Shown piece after piece: positions 43,691 through 53,780 of a stretch of 64,000 nucleotides of DNA. The position numbers were made by a program, and so were the translations under genes. Source of the stretch: Diphasiastrum complanatum (taxonomy: Eukaryota; Streptophyta; Lycopodiopsida; Lycopodiales; Lycopodiaceae); NCBI GenBank assembly GCA_029204225.1, contig CM055102.1, positions 30,787,632 to 30,851,631 of the forward strand, in the 5' to 3' direction. Every line of letters starts with the position of its first letter. Position 1 is the stretch's first letter. Under the pieces are notes generated by a model, which did no database searches, was not told the origin of the DNA, and was given only the letters and a program-made list of their open reading frames with translations.

Positions 43691-44815
43691 ACTCCACCTA
43701 GGTTATCTCAACGTCATTCTATGTCTCTTCACATGATGGTCCACTTGAAGAATGTCCTATTGGACAAGTGCCACAATTTCTGCCATACAACACATCCTTG
43801 TTTTTGACAGAAAAAGTCAAGCTGGCCTATAATAGCCTACAAAGTAATCATAAAATCAAATAAAAAGACATTCATGTGTTTTCCTTTTCTAATATTTAAA
43901 AAAATTATTCAAATTGTGCATATTTTACAATGGTTACATGGTACTAGAATATTTTTTCAAATACTTTGGACTCCTATTGATGAGAAATCTGGAAAAATGT
44001 CAATGGTCGATGGCTTCACTGATTTTGGAAATCTTTGTTGTTCATTTGCAAGATTGTGTCATTATGCATGTGTGCCAAGTTGGATTCAAATAATGGCAAG
44101 CATAGCCTATAAATTCATGTCATGTGCTAAGGTTAGCACATTAGCTAATGGTATTTCTGATTGTAAGTTTGAGGGGCTTTGAAGGAAATTAATAAATCAT
44201 TTGTACCTCTCCTATACCCCTCAAGCTAATAGTTAGACCATTATGAGATAACAGTGGTAGGTCGGAGATAACGATGGTAGGCGAACTCTTAGAGATAGTT
44301 AACTTGTGGAGGTATGAAAGCTCCTCAAGGTCCAACTTACAAGACAAAACGCTTGCATATCATGCAAGAAATCAACAACCTTCTAGATCTCAATGATTTT
44401 GTCACCAAATTGGTAGTCGGTAGGCAAATCTAGGACAAATTGCCATAAAGCCAACTTAGGATCGAATGATGGAACTCTATTCTAGAGGTCCATAAATTCT
44501 TGGATATGAGAGTTCAGGCAGCAAGTTAATTTGAGGAGTGTGCAAAAATGAAAATTCTACTTGACTAGTTTTGGTCATTCTTGTAAACTTTGGTATGGAT
44601 AGTCCACCACGGCCTCCACATTGATGTAATATTTCTTTTATATATGTTAGAGTCACTTAACATGTGTCGCCACTTTGTAAGGCCAATGCATGCTTGTTTT
44701 CAAGTGGGGAAAGTCAGGCCCCTATTACGTATTTTATCTAGACAAGTTTGTGTCATAAGTTTGGTGACTCACAGGTCAAGGAATCATTGAATTTAGAAAA
44801 AAAATAGGGCATGTG
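43691..44815. other. no recognised gene
   Basis: Short frames at 43874-44182 and 44590-44790 carry no family motif. The right part may contain decayed gag, given copia pol from 45060. Confidence 0.3.
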
Positions 44816-45059
44816 GAAGCCCAATGCATGCTCAAACAATTTGCACAAAGAATGGGAGGAAGAAATAATAATCAAGGGCCAAACAAGAATGCTTATCAAG
44901 CAAATAGTTTCTTGGATGAAGTGGAAAATTCAAGTGAAGAATGACATACATATTTGAGAGCCTCATTACATTATTTGTGATTATAAGGTGCTTTGTGCTA
45001 GTTTCGACCATATGCAATGTTTTTTTTTTATTGATGATGATGATATGCTCACATCATGA

Positions 45060-45765
45060 ATGATTCTCATTGTTCGAGAGGCTAATTGCAAAATGGTACT
45101 TGGTGATAATAACATCCAAGAAATCAAAGGGCACAAAAGTGTGTCAATTCACTTGGATCAAGGCGATAAAAATAAATCAAGAAATATCTTTTTCATACTT
45201 GGTCTCACAATGTATTTACTATCTATTGAATGCATAGTTGATAACAACACAAGAGTTGAGTTCTATAATAATTTTCTCATCAAGAACATGCACAAGAATT
45301 TCAAATTGATTTCCATAAGAGTTAGGATTGATAGAAAATTGTACATAATTCAATCATCATTGATCAACAAGCTTTCATTATACACAAAATTAATCAATCA
45401 TGATTATGGCATAATTAGTATGGTCACTTTAACTGTACAAATCATTGTCCAATTAAAAGATGATCAAGGGTTTACCATAGATTGAGAATGAACCAGGAAT
45501 ATATAAAGTCTGTGTCATGGGAAAACATCATCTACTCCACTTTCCTACATGAGGAGCATATCATGCAAAGGCACCATTGGCGCTAATGCATAGTAGTCTA
45601 TGAGGAAAGGGGGTGGGGGGGAGCATCTCATATGCAATCTATCAGTGATTTGATACACTTCATTTTTTAAATTGATGATTTCTCTAAAAAGACTTTTATT
45701 TACTTTATGAAGTATAAGTCACAAGTGATAAATGATTTCATTAAATTCTCATAGACAAGGAGAAA
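45060..45765 (+). pseudogene. copia protease end to integrase start
   Basis: A 141-codon frame has MVLGDNNIQEIKGHKSVSI, then NIFFILGLTMYLLSIE and FKLISIRVRIDRKLYI, the GAG-pre-integrase section. Beyond the stop, shifted frames give integrase pieces HHLLHFPT, HAKAPLALMHSSL and a KTFIYF stretch near the first catalytic Asp, with that Asp lost. A poly-G run (45608-45621) lies in the broken part. Confidence 0.65.
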
Positions 45766-45769
45766 GAAG

Positions 45770-46185
45770 AAGTTTTCTCTACTTGAGATATCCCTTCTTG
45801 TAGTTGACCTTGGAGACATGGGAGCACCAGAGATTGACATCTCTATCTCAGGGTGTTTAATTGAAAAAGTACCAATTGACTCTGGGTCAAGCGTTAATAT
45901 TATGACGGAAGATACGGAACTTGAACTTATTGATATCAAGCCTACTCATAGAAAGATTAAACTGGCCAACTCAACAAGAAGGAAGCCTGTAGGAGCGTCA
46001 TGAATTTTATTGTCATCCGACCAGTCGAAACAGGCAACTACTCTATCCTTATCGAAAGACCTTGGCTATATCAAACAAACACCAATGTTCATTGGAGGAA
46101 AAAGGAGTTGCGGTTTTGAGTAAGAGAACATGATGAACAAGGTGCCGCCCATATTTCCCGATCGCCGGACTCTGATTTTGAAGAG
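45770..46185 (+). pseudogene. gypsy protease fragment
   Basis: The frame reads EIDISISGCLIEKVPIDSGSSVNIM, with the retropepsin DSG active site, then LIDIKPTHRKIKLAN. Shifted text after 46005 fits the later GRPWL region (SKDLGYIKQT). It follows copia integrase and precedes a copia LTR without its own ends, so it sits at a recombination junction. Confidence 0.7.
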
Positions 46186-46189
46186 GGAG

Positions 46190-46860
46190 TGTGAGAGATT
46201 TCAACAAGTTTAGTGTTTAGTCATATTTCAACAAGTTTAGTCTAGTTTAGTCATATTTTAGTCTAGTTTAGTCAAGTTTATTCTAGTTTAGTCTAGTTTA
46301 GTCATATTTTGATAAATTGTTAATATGAGGCCAAAACTCATTTTAGACTTAGAGATAAACTTTTTGAAGTTATAAAATACATTCAATAAACACTTTTTGA
46401 AAGTGTGGGAAAGTTGGTAGTTGAGTTTGAGAGAGATTCAAATTTGAACTTTGGGTACATTGAATCTAGACCCAAGACAAAACCTTCTATTTTAAGCACT
46501 TTTGGTCCATTTTTCTACTATATAGAGAACTAGTGAAAACTCTTCTAGAAGTATAAACTCGACTTTTACAGCCTATTCCACATGTGTGAGCAGACCTCTA
46601 CACATGGAATGTGATACCTAATCTCATGATGTGGATCATGCAATCACTAGATTGATGCCATGTGGCATAAAACTTAAAAACTTGATTTTGGCCTTTTTAG
46701 CCAATAGAATTTGGATTAAACCATATGTACAAGTTGTATGATTGTACTACATGAAAAGTACATTTATTTCACATGTGGGAACAGGCTCCACACATGTGTA
46801 ATCATAATAGACACAAGTCTTTATGATATTTACAATGTTTGATCAAGTTTGCTTGTGCCA
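46190..46860 (+). repeat. copia LTR related to family 1, plus strand
   Basis: Begins tgtgagagatttcaac after gaagagggag. The middle matches the family 1 LTRs (aaagtgtggg, caaatttgaa, gaatctagacccaag), and the end includes tgtttgatcaagtt. A tract near 46200-46320 repeats agtttagtct or agtttagtcat about ten times. Inverted CACATGTG sites lie at 46571-46605 and 46770-46803. Confidence 0.7.
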
Positions 46861-47329
46861 ATTTTCACAGTTGCCATGATGTTGTTGGTAGAAGACGTGG
46901 CAATTTGTGACCATGTCGTTAGCAAGGTTGCCAGTATTCACACCTATCAGCTTGGGCCGATAAATTTTATTTTTTGCCTTTGTAAGGGTTGATGGTGCCA
47001 AGCTGGCTGTGGATCAAGGAATTTGGCCACTTCTTTATAAGTTTTTCATCAATCGAGGTTGGGAAGAATATAGCTGCCTCGCTCCTTGGTTTGAAACTTC
47101 TTGCCGAACTCTTGAGATATCAGCATTTCCTTGCTAGGTGCATTTGGAGTGATCCTAAGCCTTATTGAGGGTGCTTCAGCTGCAAAGGCATGTTCCTCTT
47201 GTGGATTGGGTTGAAAGGAGTACAACTATAAGTGGGAAGAAAAGATCTCTGACAGCCCTCAAACACGAAAAGCTACCACCAACTATGGTTGTCTCTTACA
47301 AATGATGGTCTAGCAACACTTAGGGCACA

Positions 47330-48371
47330 GGACAACTGCAATCCTCAAAGAACTCGAAGATCTGTATCATGCCACCAGAAAGCGGGCCAGTCCTTAAGTA
47401 TCAACCGAACTCGCCTCATCTGCACCTCCCACAAAGAAGCAAAAGGGTAAGGGCATAAGAACTAAAAAAGACATCTCCCCTGATATCTTATCCAGTGATA
47501 TAGGGGCAAAGTATGTTGAATCCGATGGAAGCCTTAAAGCTTCCCAGGTCCCAAACGAACTATTGGTGCAACAAGAGGCCCTACTTCAATAGGCCCAACG
47601 AAGAAGACAAGTAGTAACAGCTGCCATTAGCTCTTTTGATGGAGGCACTTCCAGCTCCAGCAACTTAGATCAGTTCAGCTATTCAGGTATCGTCTCCTAC
47701 TAACACCACTCTCCTTCCACCATTACCTCTACCACTTATTGCCATATCCACACCTTCCATTACATTTAACATGGGCCTTGATACCATTCCAAAAAGACCA
47801 TCTCCCGTACATATTTCCCCTCTGCTTGACTCTTTGATCAACGTAGACAGTTTTGCCTTACACTTACTAACGCAAACCCAATCCACCACTATAACAACCA
47901 GTCCCATCCATTCTTCTCAACATGTCCTTCTATATGAAGGATCAGTTGGAACAGGTCAACTTCACAGACTTTGCACCTCCAGCTATTCCCAAGGGAACTC
48001 AGATTCCAGTGGAGGCATATCAAAAGTTGGCACAAAAGTTAAAGGCCACAATGGAGCAACATACCCAAATGCGAAAAGCATATACTACCTCTGTCGAGGC
48101 CTTAAACCAATGTATTGCCACCCTAGAAGAAAATCTAAAGGCAGCCACCCAATCGGCACCTTCTGTCCATGTAGAACACACTGAGTTTCACCAATCAGGG
48201 TATTATTACGATGGATCCGATGGTGGTGATGGGATAGGTTTTCAAGGGCCTACAATAGTAAATCAGGTGTCAACGTTTCAAGTCTTAGATCAAGTGTTGG
48301 CAGCTCCTCCACCAATCGACCTACATTGGTGGTACTTCTTCCCAACATCTCTTCCACTCTTTCGCTTCTAA
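47330..48371 (+). pseudogene. unrecognised coiled-coil reading frame
   Basis: First part (47330-47690): open except for two stops, with a basic PPTKKQKGKGIRTKK stretch like a nuclear signal and ELLVQQEALLQ. Second part (47922-48371, 149 codons): VEAYQKLAQKLKATMEQHTQM and ALNQCIATLEENLKAATQS, predicted coiled coil, then a Gly/Asp patch GSDGGDGIGF. The general design (Ser/Thr-rich region, coiled coil) resembles the extra-ORF family, but I cannot align them. Function unknown. Confidence 0.4.
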
Positions 48372-48469
48372 CCCCATTGACACAACTAACTTTCCCTTCA
48401 TCTGACCCCAATTTTCTCCTGGATCCCAATGCATTGCTGAATCTAATCCATCACCACCTCTCTCGTGGG

Positions 48470-48872
48470 GTCGTTCAACGTCATGGTAAGGGAAAAGAGA
48501 TCGCTCGGTGGAATGCGATCTGTGTGTACTATGTGCACTTCGACTAGGACCATCAAGAGCTTCCATCGTTGCACGTAGTTTGGGATCCTTGATCAGCTTT
48601 ACGACAATACCATCATTGGTCTGAGCAATGGTTTTGTCATCGTCAATTAAGAACGTCTTGAAGTAGTTTTGATTTTAACTGGTGCCCTTGCTATAAATGG
48701 TCTCTCCAGCTTCTGGAAAGCCAATTAGTTGAATCCTGGTTGGGGTAATGTCGATGGTGATGTAACTGCTAACCTTGTGAAAATCAAAAAGCCATCCAGC
48801 TTGACTTTTGGGGTTGATGGAGATTTTCATCTTGCATGTTGTGTTACAATCAAAATTAGCCTTGTAGGAACT
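48470..48872 (-). pseudogene. unrecognised minus-strand reading frame
   Basis: The minus strand is open for about 130 codons with one stop: CKMKISINPKSQAGWLFDF, then YITIDITPTRIQLIGFPE, then TFLIDDDKTIAQTNDGIVV. The composition is that of a folded protein and the frame is not explained by base bias. I do not recognise the family. It abuts the opposite-strand coiled-coil frame. Confidence 0.4.
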
Positions 48873-49059
48873 CGAGCTACATCATAATGTCTAGTTGTCA
48901 TATGTGACATGCATATAGACTTAATTCATGAAATGGCCAAATTTGAGCTAGTAGGAACTCGAGGTACCATAAATGCACAAAGTCCTAATTTTCCAAAGTG
49001 ACATGCAAGGCATGCAAGAGTTGTCATGGACACATGCAAGTGAATTTGTACATTATTGA

Positions 49060-49820
49060 CTCAACGCATGAACGAGAACAATTTGCGATAGTCAACGTGT
49101 CTTTGACTCAAAGCACGAACGATTCGCGAATCAATCACGAATCGCAAACACCCCTTCAAGACCACAAAGCCGAAAAAGGGACGCGAAACGAAAACTACGA
49201 AAAGAACGAAAGCAAATGGGAGATAACGAAACAAACAAAGGAAAATCTTTTGCGTTGCCAGCTGGCAGCTCAACGGGCTTCACGCCCAGCTGAAACGAGT
49301 AGCAACGACACAGACTAACTAAGTAGTTGATTAGCATTAACTAGTGATGTGATTCTATGTTTAGCTATCTTGTAAACTCCACATAGTGGAGGTATAAACG
49401 ATCCTCTCTGGATCATAAAGTAAATAGTGAATACAAGTAGTGTATACAGAGATCGATAAGAGACAGAGAGAGACGTAGCAAATAGAGTAAGAAAGAAAAG
49501 ACACCATAGCTATGCATGAAAGTCTGCCAACGAGTAGAACACAGCGAAAGAGTAGAATGTCATTCCGCCAACGAGTGAGACACTGACGAATTCACTCTAA
49601 ACTAAAACTGATAATTCAGTCACTCTATTTTCGTGCATCTTGTCTTGTGCTGTGGATCATGATTGCTAGAATAGAATATGTTCTTTGATGCGTAGTTGAG
49701 TGTCTGGGATCCTGTAAGGACTTCCGCATAAAAGAAAATCAAAAGACAGAAAATTGTTTGCAATAAAGAAGACGAAGTGAGGACGAACACAAACCAGTCC
49801 CATGCACACACTCCCGCGAC
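49060..49820 (+). repeat. probable copia LTR before primer site
   Basis: Lies directly before a copia primer site and gag. It includes gattcgcgaatc and tcacgaatcgcaaa near 49110-49145, similar in kind to the TTCGCGAA sites at 14081-14383. No second copy is present, so limits are inferred. Confidence 0.45.
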
Positions 49821-49821
49821 A

Positions 49822-49833
49822 TGGTATTAGATC
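49822..49833 (+). other. copia primer binding site
   Basis: tggtattagatc, two changes from tggtatcagagc, about 50 bp before the gag ATG. Confidence 0.75.
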
Positions 49834-49883
49834 CACCAGGTTGTCACTATTGATATCCCAGCGATTCTTCCAGACAACATAAT

Positions 49884-50519
49884 ATGGCTACGGCAATCCA
49901 AACCAGAGTAGCAATTAGTCTCGATGGCGCAAATTACAGAATCTGAAAATTCAATATCAAAACACTCCTGAAGGGCGAAGACATCTGGTCGGTGACCGAG
50001 CTCTCAGAGGTGCAGCCTCCAGAGTAAGACCCGAGGAGAGCTGAATGGATCAGAAAAGATGAGCACGCAATGGCGATCATCGTTTCGTCCATAAATGAAG
50101 ATCTACTCATGCAAATTGAAGACTGCAAAAGCAGCCATGCAGCATAGGAAAGATTAAAGCAGAAGTATGAAGTGAGGACTGCAGCTTCAGTCATGCACCC
50201 TCATAATCAACTACAATCAATAAGGTGGGATGGCAACCAGTTGGATCAGCACGTTGAGAAGATCAGAACGATCTTCGCTCAACTCGTTGCATGAGGACAA
50301 GAGCACCAGGTCCCAGCACCACAGCAGCTGATGTACTTCATGAAATCTGTACCGACGTCCTATCAGCAACTGAGAATGCTCATACTGAGTCTACCAAATA
50401 TGACATTCGACAAAGCAGTCAGTCTTGTCGCTGATGAGAGACTGATGAGAGATGAAGGAGAGAGAAGCAGTGATCAAGAGAAGGCTCTCTTCACGAAAGG
50501 CAAGAAGAAACAATTTTAA
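49884..50519 (+). pseudogene. copia gag
   Basis: One frame from ATG to TAA is 211 codons with four internal stops. It has TLLKGEDIWSV, EWIRKDEHAMAIIVSSI, MYFMKSVPTSYQQLRMLIL and EKALFTKGKKKQF, a UBN2-type copia gag. The zinc knuckle and pol that should follow are absent; the methyltransferase-like gene begins within a few bases of the stop. Confidence 0.85.
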
Positions 50520-50521
50520 AT

Positions 50522-52757
50522 TCTAGACATAAATCAATGTGATAGGCCACTTGTAGATCCAATAACAGGAGACAGGCCAATGGAAGTTACAGAGCCTAAT
50601 GAAACACATGTACATAATTTAAAATTAAACTTTAAAGATCATACACAGGCCATAGTTACTCCCTTTGTTGTTTTGGTTGATCCCAACGAATGCAATGATG
50701 TTGCAAATTTTGATTTTTCTTTATTAGATTCATATCATTTTTTTTGTTCTTGGGGGGATATACAGTTTACAAGCTCAAAAACAATTATCTCAAGAATATC
50801 CCCATATTCCAAGCTTTCAAACTGTGAGTGCCATTGCATTTGCTGGCCTGACAATGGAAGAAGCAAAATTATTGGCTTGGGACCACAATATTGATTAGGA
50901 CTACCGGATGAAGATGACCGTGATACAAAGAAGTCCTTTTTTTCACAAAGAATACATGAGAGTCTCCAAAGCAGGAGATGTAAATCAACTTGAGCTGAAA
51001 GCACTATGTGCTCAAGAGACAGGCCTGTCTTTTGGTTTGAAAAATCCTACACAGAGCCTTACTAAATACGATAATTTTTTTCAGCCTGCTTTTGGTAGTG
51101 GCCAGGTAATTTGTTTGGCTATGCTCATTATGGAATGCTCTGGTCATAATATATGTTGTAATCTTTTTAAATTGTTTTTATCAGACTAAAATTTTGAGCT
51201 CAATTTTAATATTGGTTAAATTCTTTATCAATTAATTTTTTTTTAATTTCAGGTGTGGGCCCTTGTTGATAAATTTTTTGAAAACTTTTCAAATAAAAGG
51301 CCAACCTGCTCAGGGTGCCTCAAAACAAAATTGTGAGCACTCAAACTCTGAAGCCAATCCCTACTGAAATGAGAATATTAGAGTGGAAGAATATGCAAGG
51401 GATTAGCTCTTCAGAGCTAATAATAAGTGTTCTTTCAAGAGTTGCCGATGGTCAACTTTCCCTGACAAAAATAGGAAAAGAATTTCAGAGGTAATAATCA
51501 TAATTTAAATATTTATTTTCATGTTACCTTTTTTAATAAAATGATTTTCATAATTTGATTGGATTTCTAACAATTATATTTTTTAAATGCAGGCACAAAT
51601 TATTTATAAAAGTTCAAGAAGCCCTTGTAACAGGGTTAAATTGTCAAGATTTCGATAAGTGCCAGAGGCTTTATCCTCTGAGCAGCCGAAATGAAGCCCT
51701 GAGTCCATTTTTGATTTTGTTTAGAGACATGGTATTTATTTCACCCATGCTTAGCATAGGTGCTTATTAATTGTTTCTTTTCTATATTCTATGTCTCCTA
51801 TGCTAAGCATAGCTTTTTCTTTATTTAATTATTATTTTTTGATAAGTTAAGTCTCCTATTCTATTTTATATTTTTTTGTCTCCCATGCTAAGCATTGTTT
51901 TTTCCTTTTCAGTCTCCCGAAGACAAAAAAAAACAAAGTCCTTCCAGAGCAATTCAAGAGACATGTTCTGAAGGCAAAAGCAGAAAAAAGAGACAAGGAG
52001 ATATTGGCACGGGGTGAGACCATTGCGGAGGAGGATCCATTAGAGACCTACTTTCCCAAAAGTGTCGATGATCAACCATGCTTTTACTCTATTGAGGAGG
52101 GCGATTGCAGAGAAATTTCAAAATTTTTAAGAAAAAGGCCTTAAAAAAACACTCTACATCGCCGATACACATATGGATTTCAGATGAAGGAATTATTAAA
52201 TGATGATACTCCTTTCAAATTCACTAAAGTCCATAGTTTTATGCAGGGCTTTCTTGAAGTCACAACTTCTCCAATTTGGAGGGTTGTTATTTTTCATTCT
52301 TCTTGGCAGTCAGCATCAGTACAGAAAGCTCTACTAACTTTCTGCAATGCGGGAATTGCGAATGCTGTGTGGTAAGTTCTTAAGTTTCTGAATTATCAAT
52401 TCGTATTTTAATTCATAATTTTATTTTAAATTTTTTATTTTAAAATTAAAATTTTTAAATTAAAATTTTTAAATTAAAATTTTAAATTGATTTTACTTGT
52501 AATGTTCCATGTCAGGTACAAGCCCAATGTCGGGAACTCGGGAGGAGCTCGACTTTGCAATGAAATAGAATACATAATCATCAGTTATTATTCTTTGGAT
52601 GGCAAATGCTCGATGCTGCATTATAACACTTTCGGACTGACAAGTTTTGGAAACTTGTTCCAGTATCCAACTGTGACAAAAAAATTAAAAAATCCAATGA
52701 CGGGTTCCGTGGCTTGTCCCTACCGAAAGCCACAACAATTAATTAATCATTTATTTG
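50522..52757 (+). pseudogene. five-exon ParB-like / DNA N4-N6 methyltransferase-like gene, decayed and truncated
   Basis: Exons: about 50522-51105, 51253-51490, 51593-51731, 51913-52371 and 52516-52757; introns of 147, 102, 181 and 144 nt, all GT-AG with matching phases. Exon 1: PFVVLVDPNEC, then GGIYSLQAQKQLSQEYPH, which fits a ParB-like domain, then GLTMEEAKLLAWDHN. Exon 4: TLYIAD followed one base out of frame by YGFQM, where a DPPY motif IV would lie. Then WRVVIFHS and, across intron 4, NAVWYKPN. Exon 5: EIEYIIIS, NLFQYP and CPYRKPQQLI, as near the end of amino-methyltransferases, before the FxGxG SAM site, which is lost. These enzymes methylate adenine N6 or cytosine N4. Frameshifts lie near 50745, 51315, 51925 and 52145-52170. 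Domain calls rest on motif order only. Confidence 0.6.
51732..51912 (+). repeat. intron with three copies of a palindromic 15-mer
   Basis: catgcttagcatag (51746), ctatgctaagcatag (51798-51812) and catgctaagcat (about 51893) occur in this intron, twice preceded by tctcc. The same palindrome is at 62755-62769. Confidence 0.85.
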
Positions 52758-53210
52758 ATATGTAATAATGTTTTCGTAAAGAAAACGCATGACAATCTTT
52801 GTGTTGGCGTCCTTTCTTGCCCGAGCCTCAATCCATTTAGTGGCATAATCTGTGGCTATTAGGATATAACGGGCTTGTGTGTGTTTCGCTACTGGGCTGA
52901 TTGGTCCAACAAAGTCAATTCTCCATTTATGAAAGGCTTCGTTTTTTATAATGGGAGTCAAAGGTGTGAAGTCTGCTTTCGTATTTTTCTTGGCTCATTG
53001 ACAGACATCACATGTTTTAATGACAACAAATGTGTCTTTAAATAATGATGGCCACCACAAGCCTTCTCAAAGGATAATCTTAGCTGTCACTTCAGCAAAG
53101 AAGTGACTGCCGCCAATGCCCTCATTAGCCTGAGATATGATAGGTCATAGCTCAGATTCATAAGCACATCATCGGATAATATCGTCAACGTCCCTTCGGT
53201 TGAGATCAGG
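52743..53210 (-). pseudogene. gypsy integrase zinc finger and core start
   Basis: Minus strand: the H2C2 finger region (GIGGSHFFAEVTAKIIL, then TCDVC in shifted frames at 52990-53140), followed by KWRIDFVGPISPVAKHTQAR and LIATDYATKWIEARA with the first catalytic Asp (open 52743-52961). The rest of the core is missing where the methyltransferase gene ends. This is a different gypsy lineage from 21208-21795. Confidence 0.8.
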
Positions 53211-53780
53211 ATGGAAGGCTCCAGTCAAGATTTAACAAGAAGCCTCCGATTGAGCTCTGATAGGAAGTTTTGATCGAGATCTAAGAGAAATCCTCCGGAC
53301 GAGAGCTAACAGAAAGCTTCGGTTGAGATGTGAGAGAAAGCCTCCAGTCAAGATGTGACAGGATGCATGATTTGAATGGAATGCCCTCAGTCGAAACTTG
53401 ATAGAAAGCTTTGGTTGAGATGTTACAAGATGCCTCCAGTTGAGATTTGACAGAACGCCTCCTGTCGAGATGTAACTGAAAGGCTCGGGTGAGATTTTAT
53501 CGATGAGCATCGGTTGAGATTTAACTCAAGACTTGGCAAGATATTTCTAGTAGTGATTCGGTCGAGAGTTGATGTGTAGTTTTAATAAGTGAATGAAACA
53601 AGGTTTGGTCCGGTCCAGACGAGAGTCGTGGAGCTCGGCTAGATAAGGATTGTGAAGCCTCGGTTGAAAACAAAGCTATATGTCGGTCGAGACCAAAGTG
53701 ATGAGCTCGGTAAGGATGCATGTGAGAGATTTCAGAGCGATGGTTTGGCAACACAGATTGGAAAGGTTTAACGTCGATAA
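53210..53780. repeat. degenerate 30-33 bp minisatellite
   Basis: About ten units of the type aaagcctccggttgagatgt occur from 53210 to 53530, with units near 53290, 53322, 53352, 53408, 53436 and 53466. More diverged ggtcgagac words continue to about 53700. It abuts the integrase fragment. Confidence 0.8.

Noticed and set aside
53210-53530. CRISPR-like regularly spaced repeat
   Set aside because: The units are tandem and degenerate without unique spacers, in a plant nuclear context.
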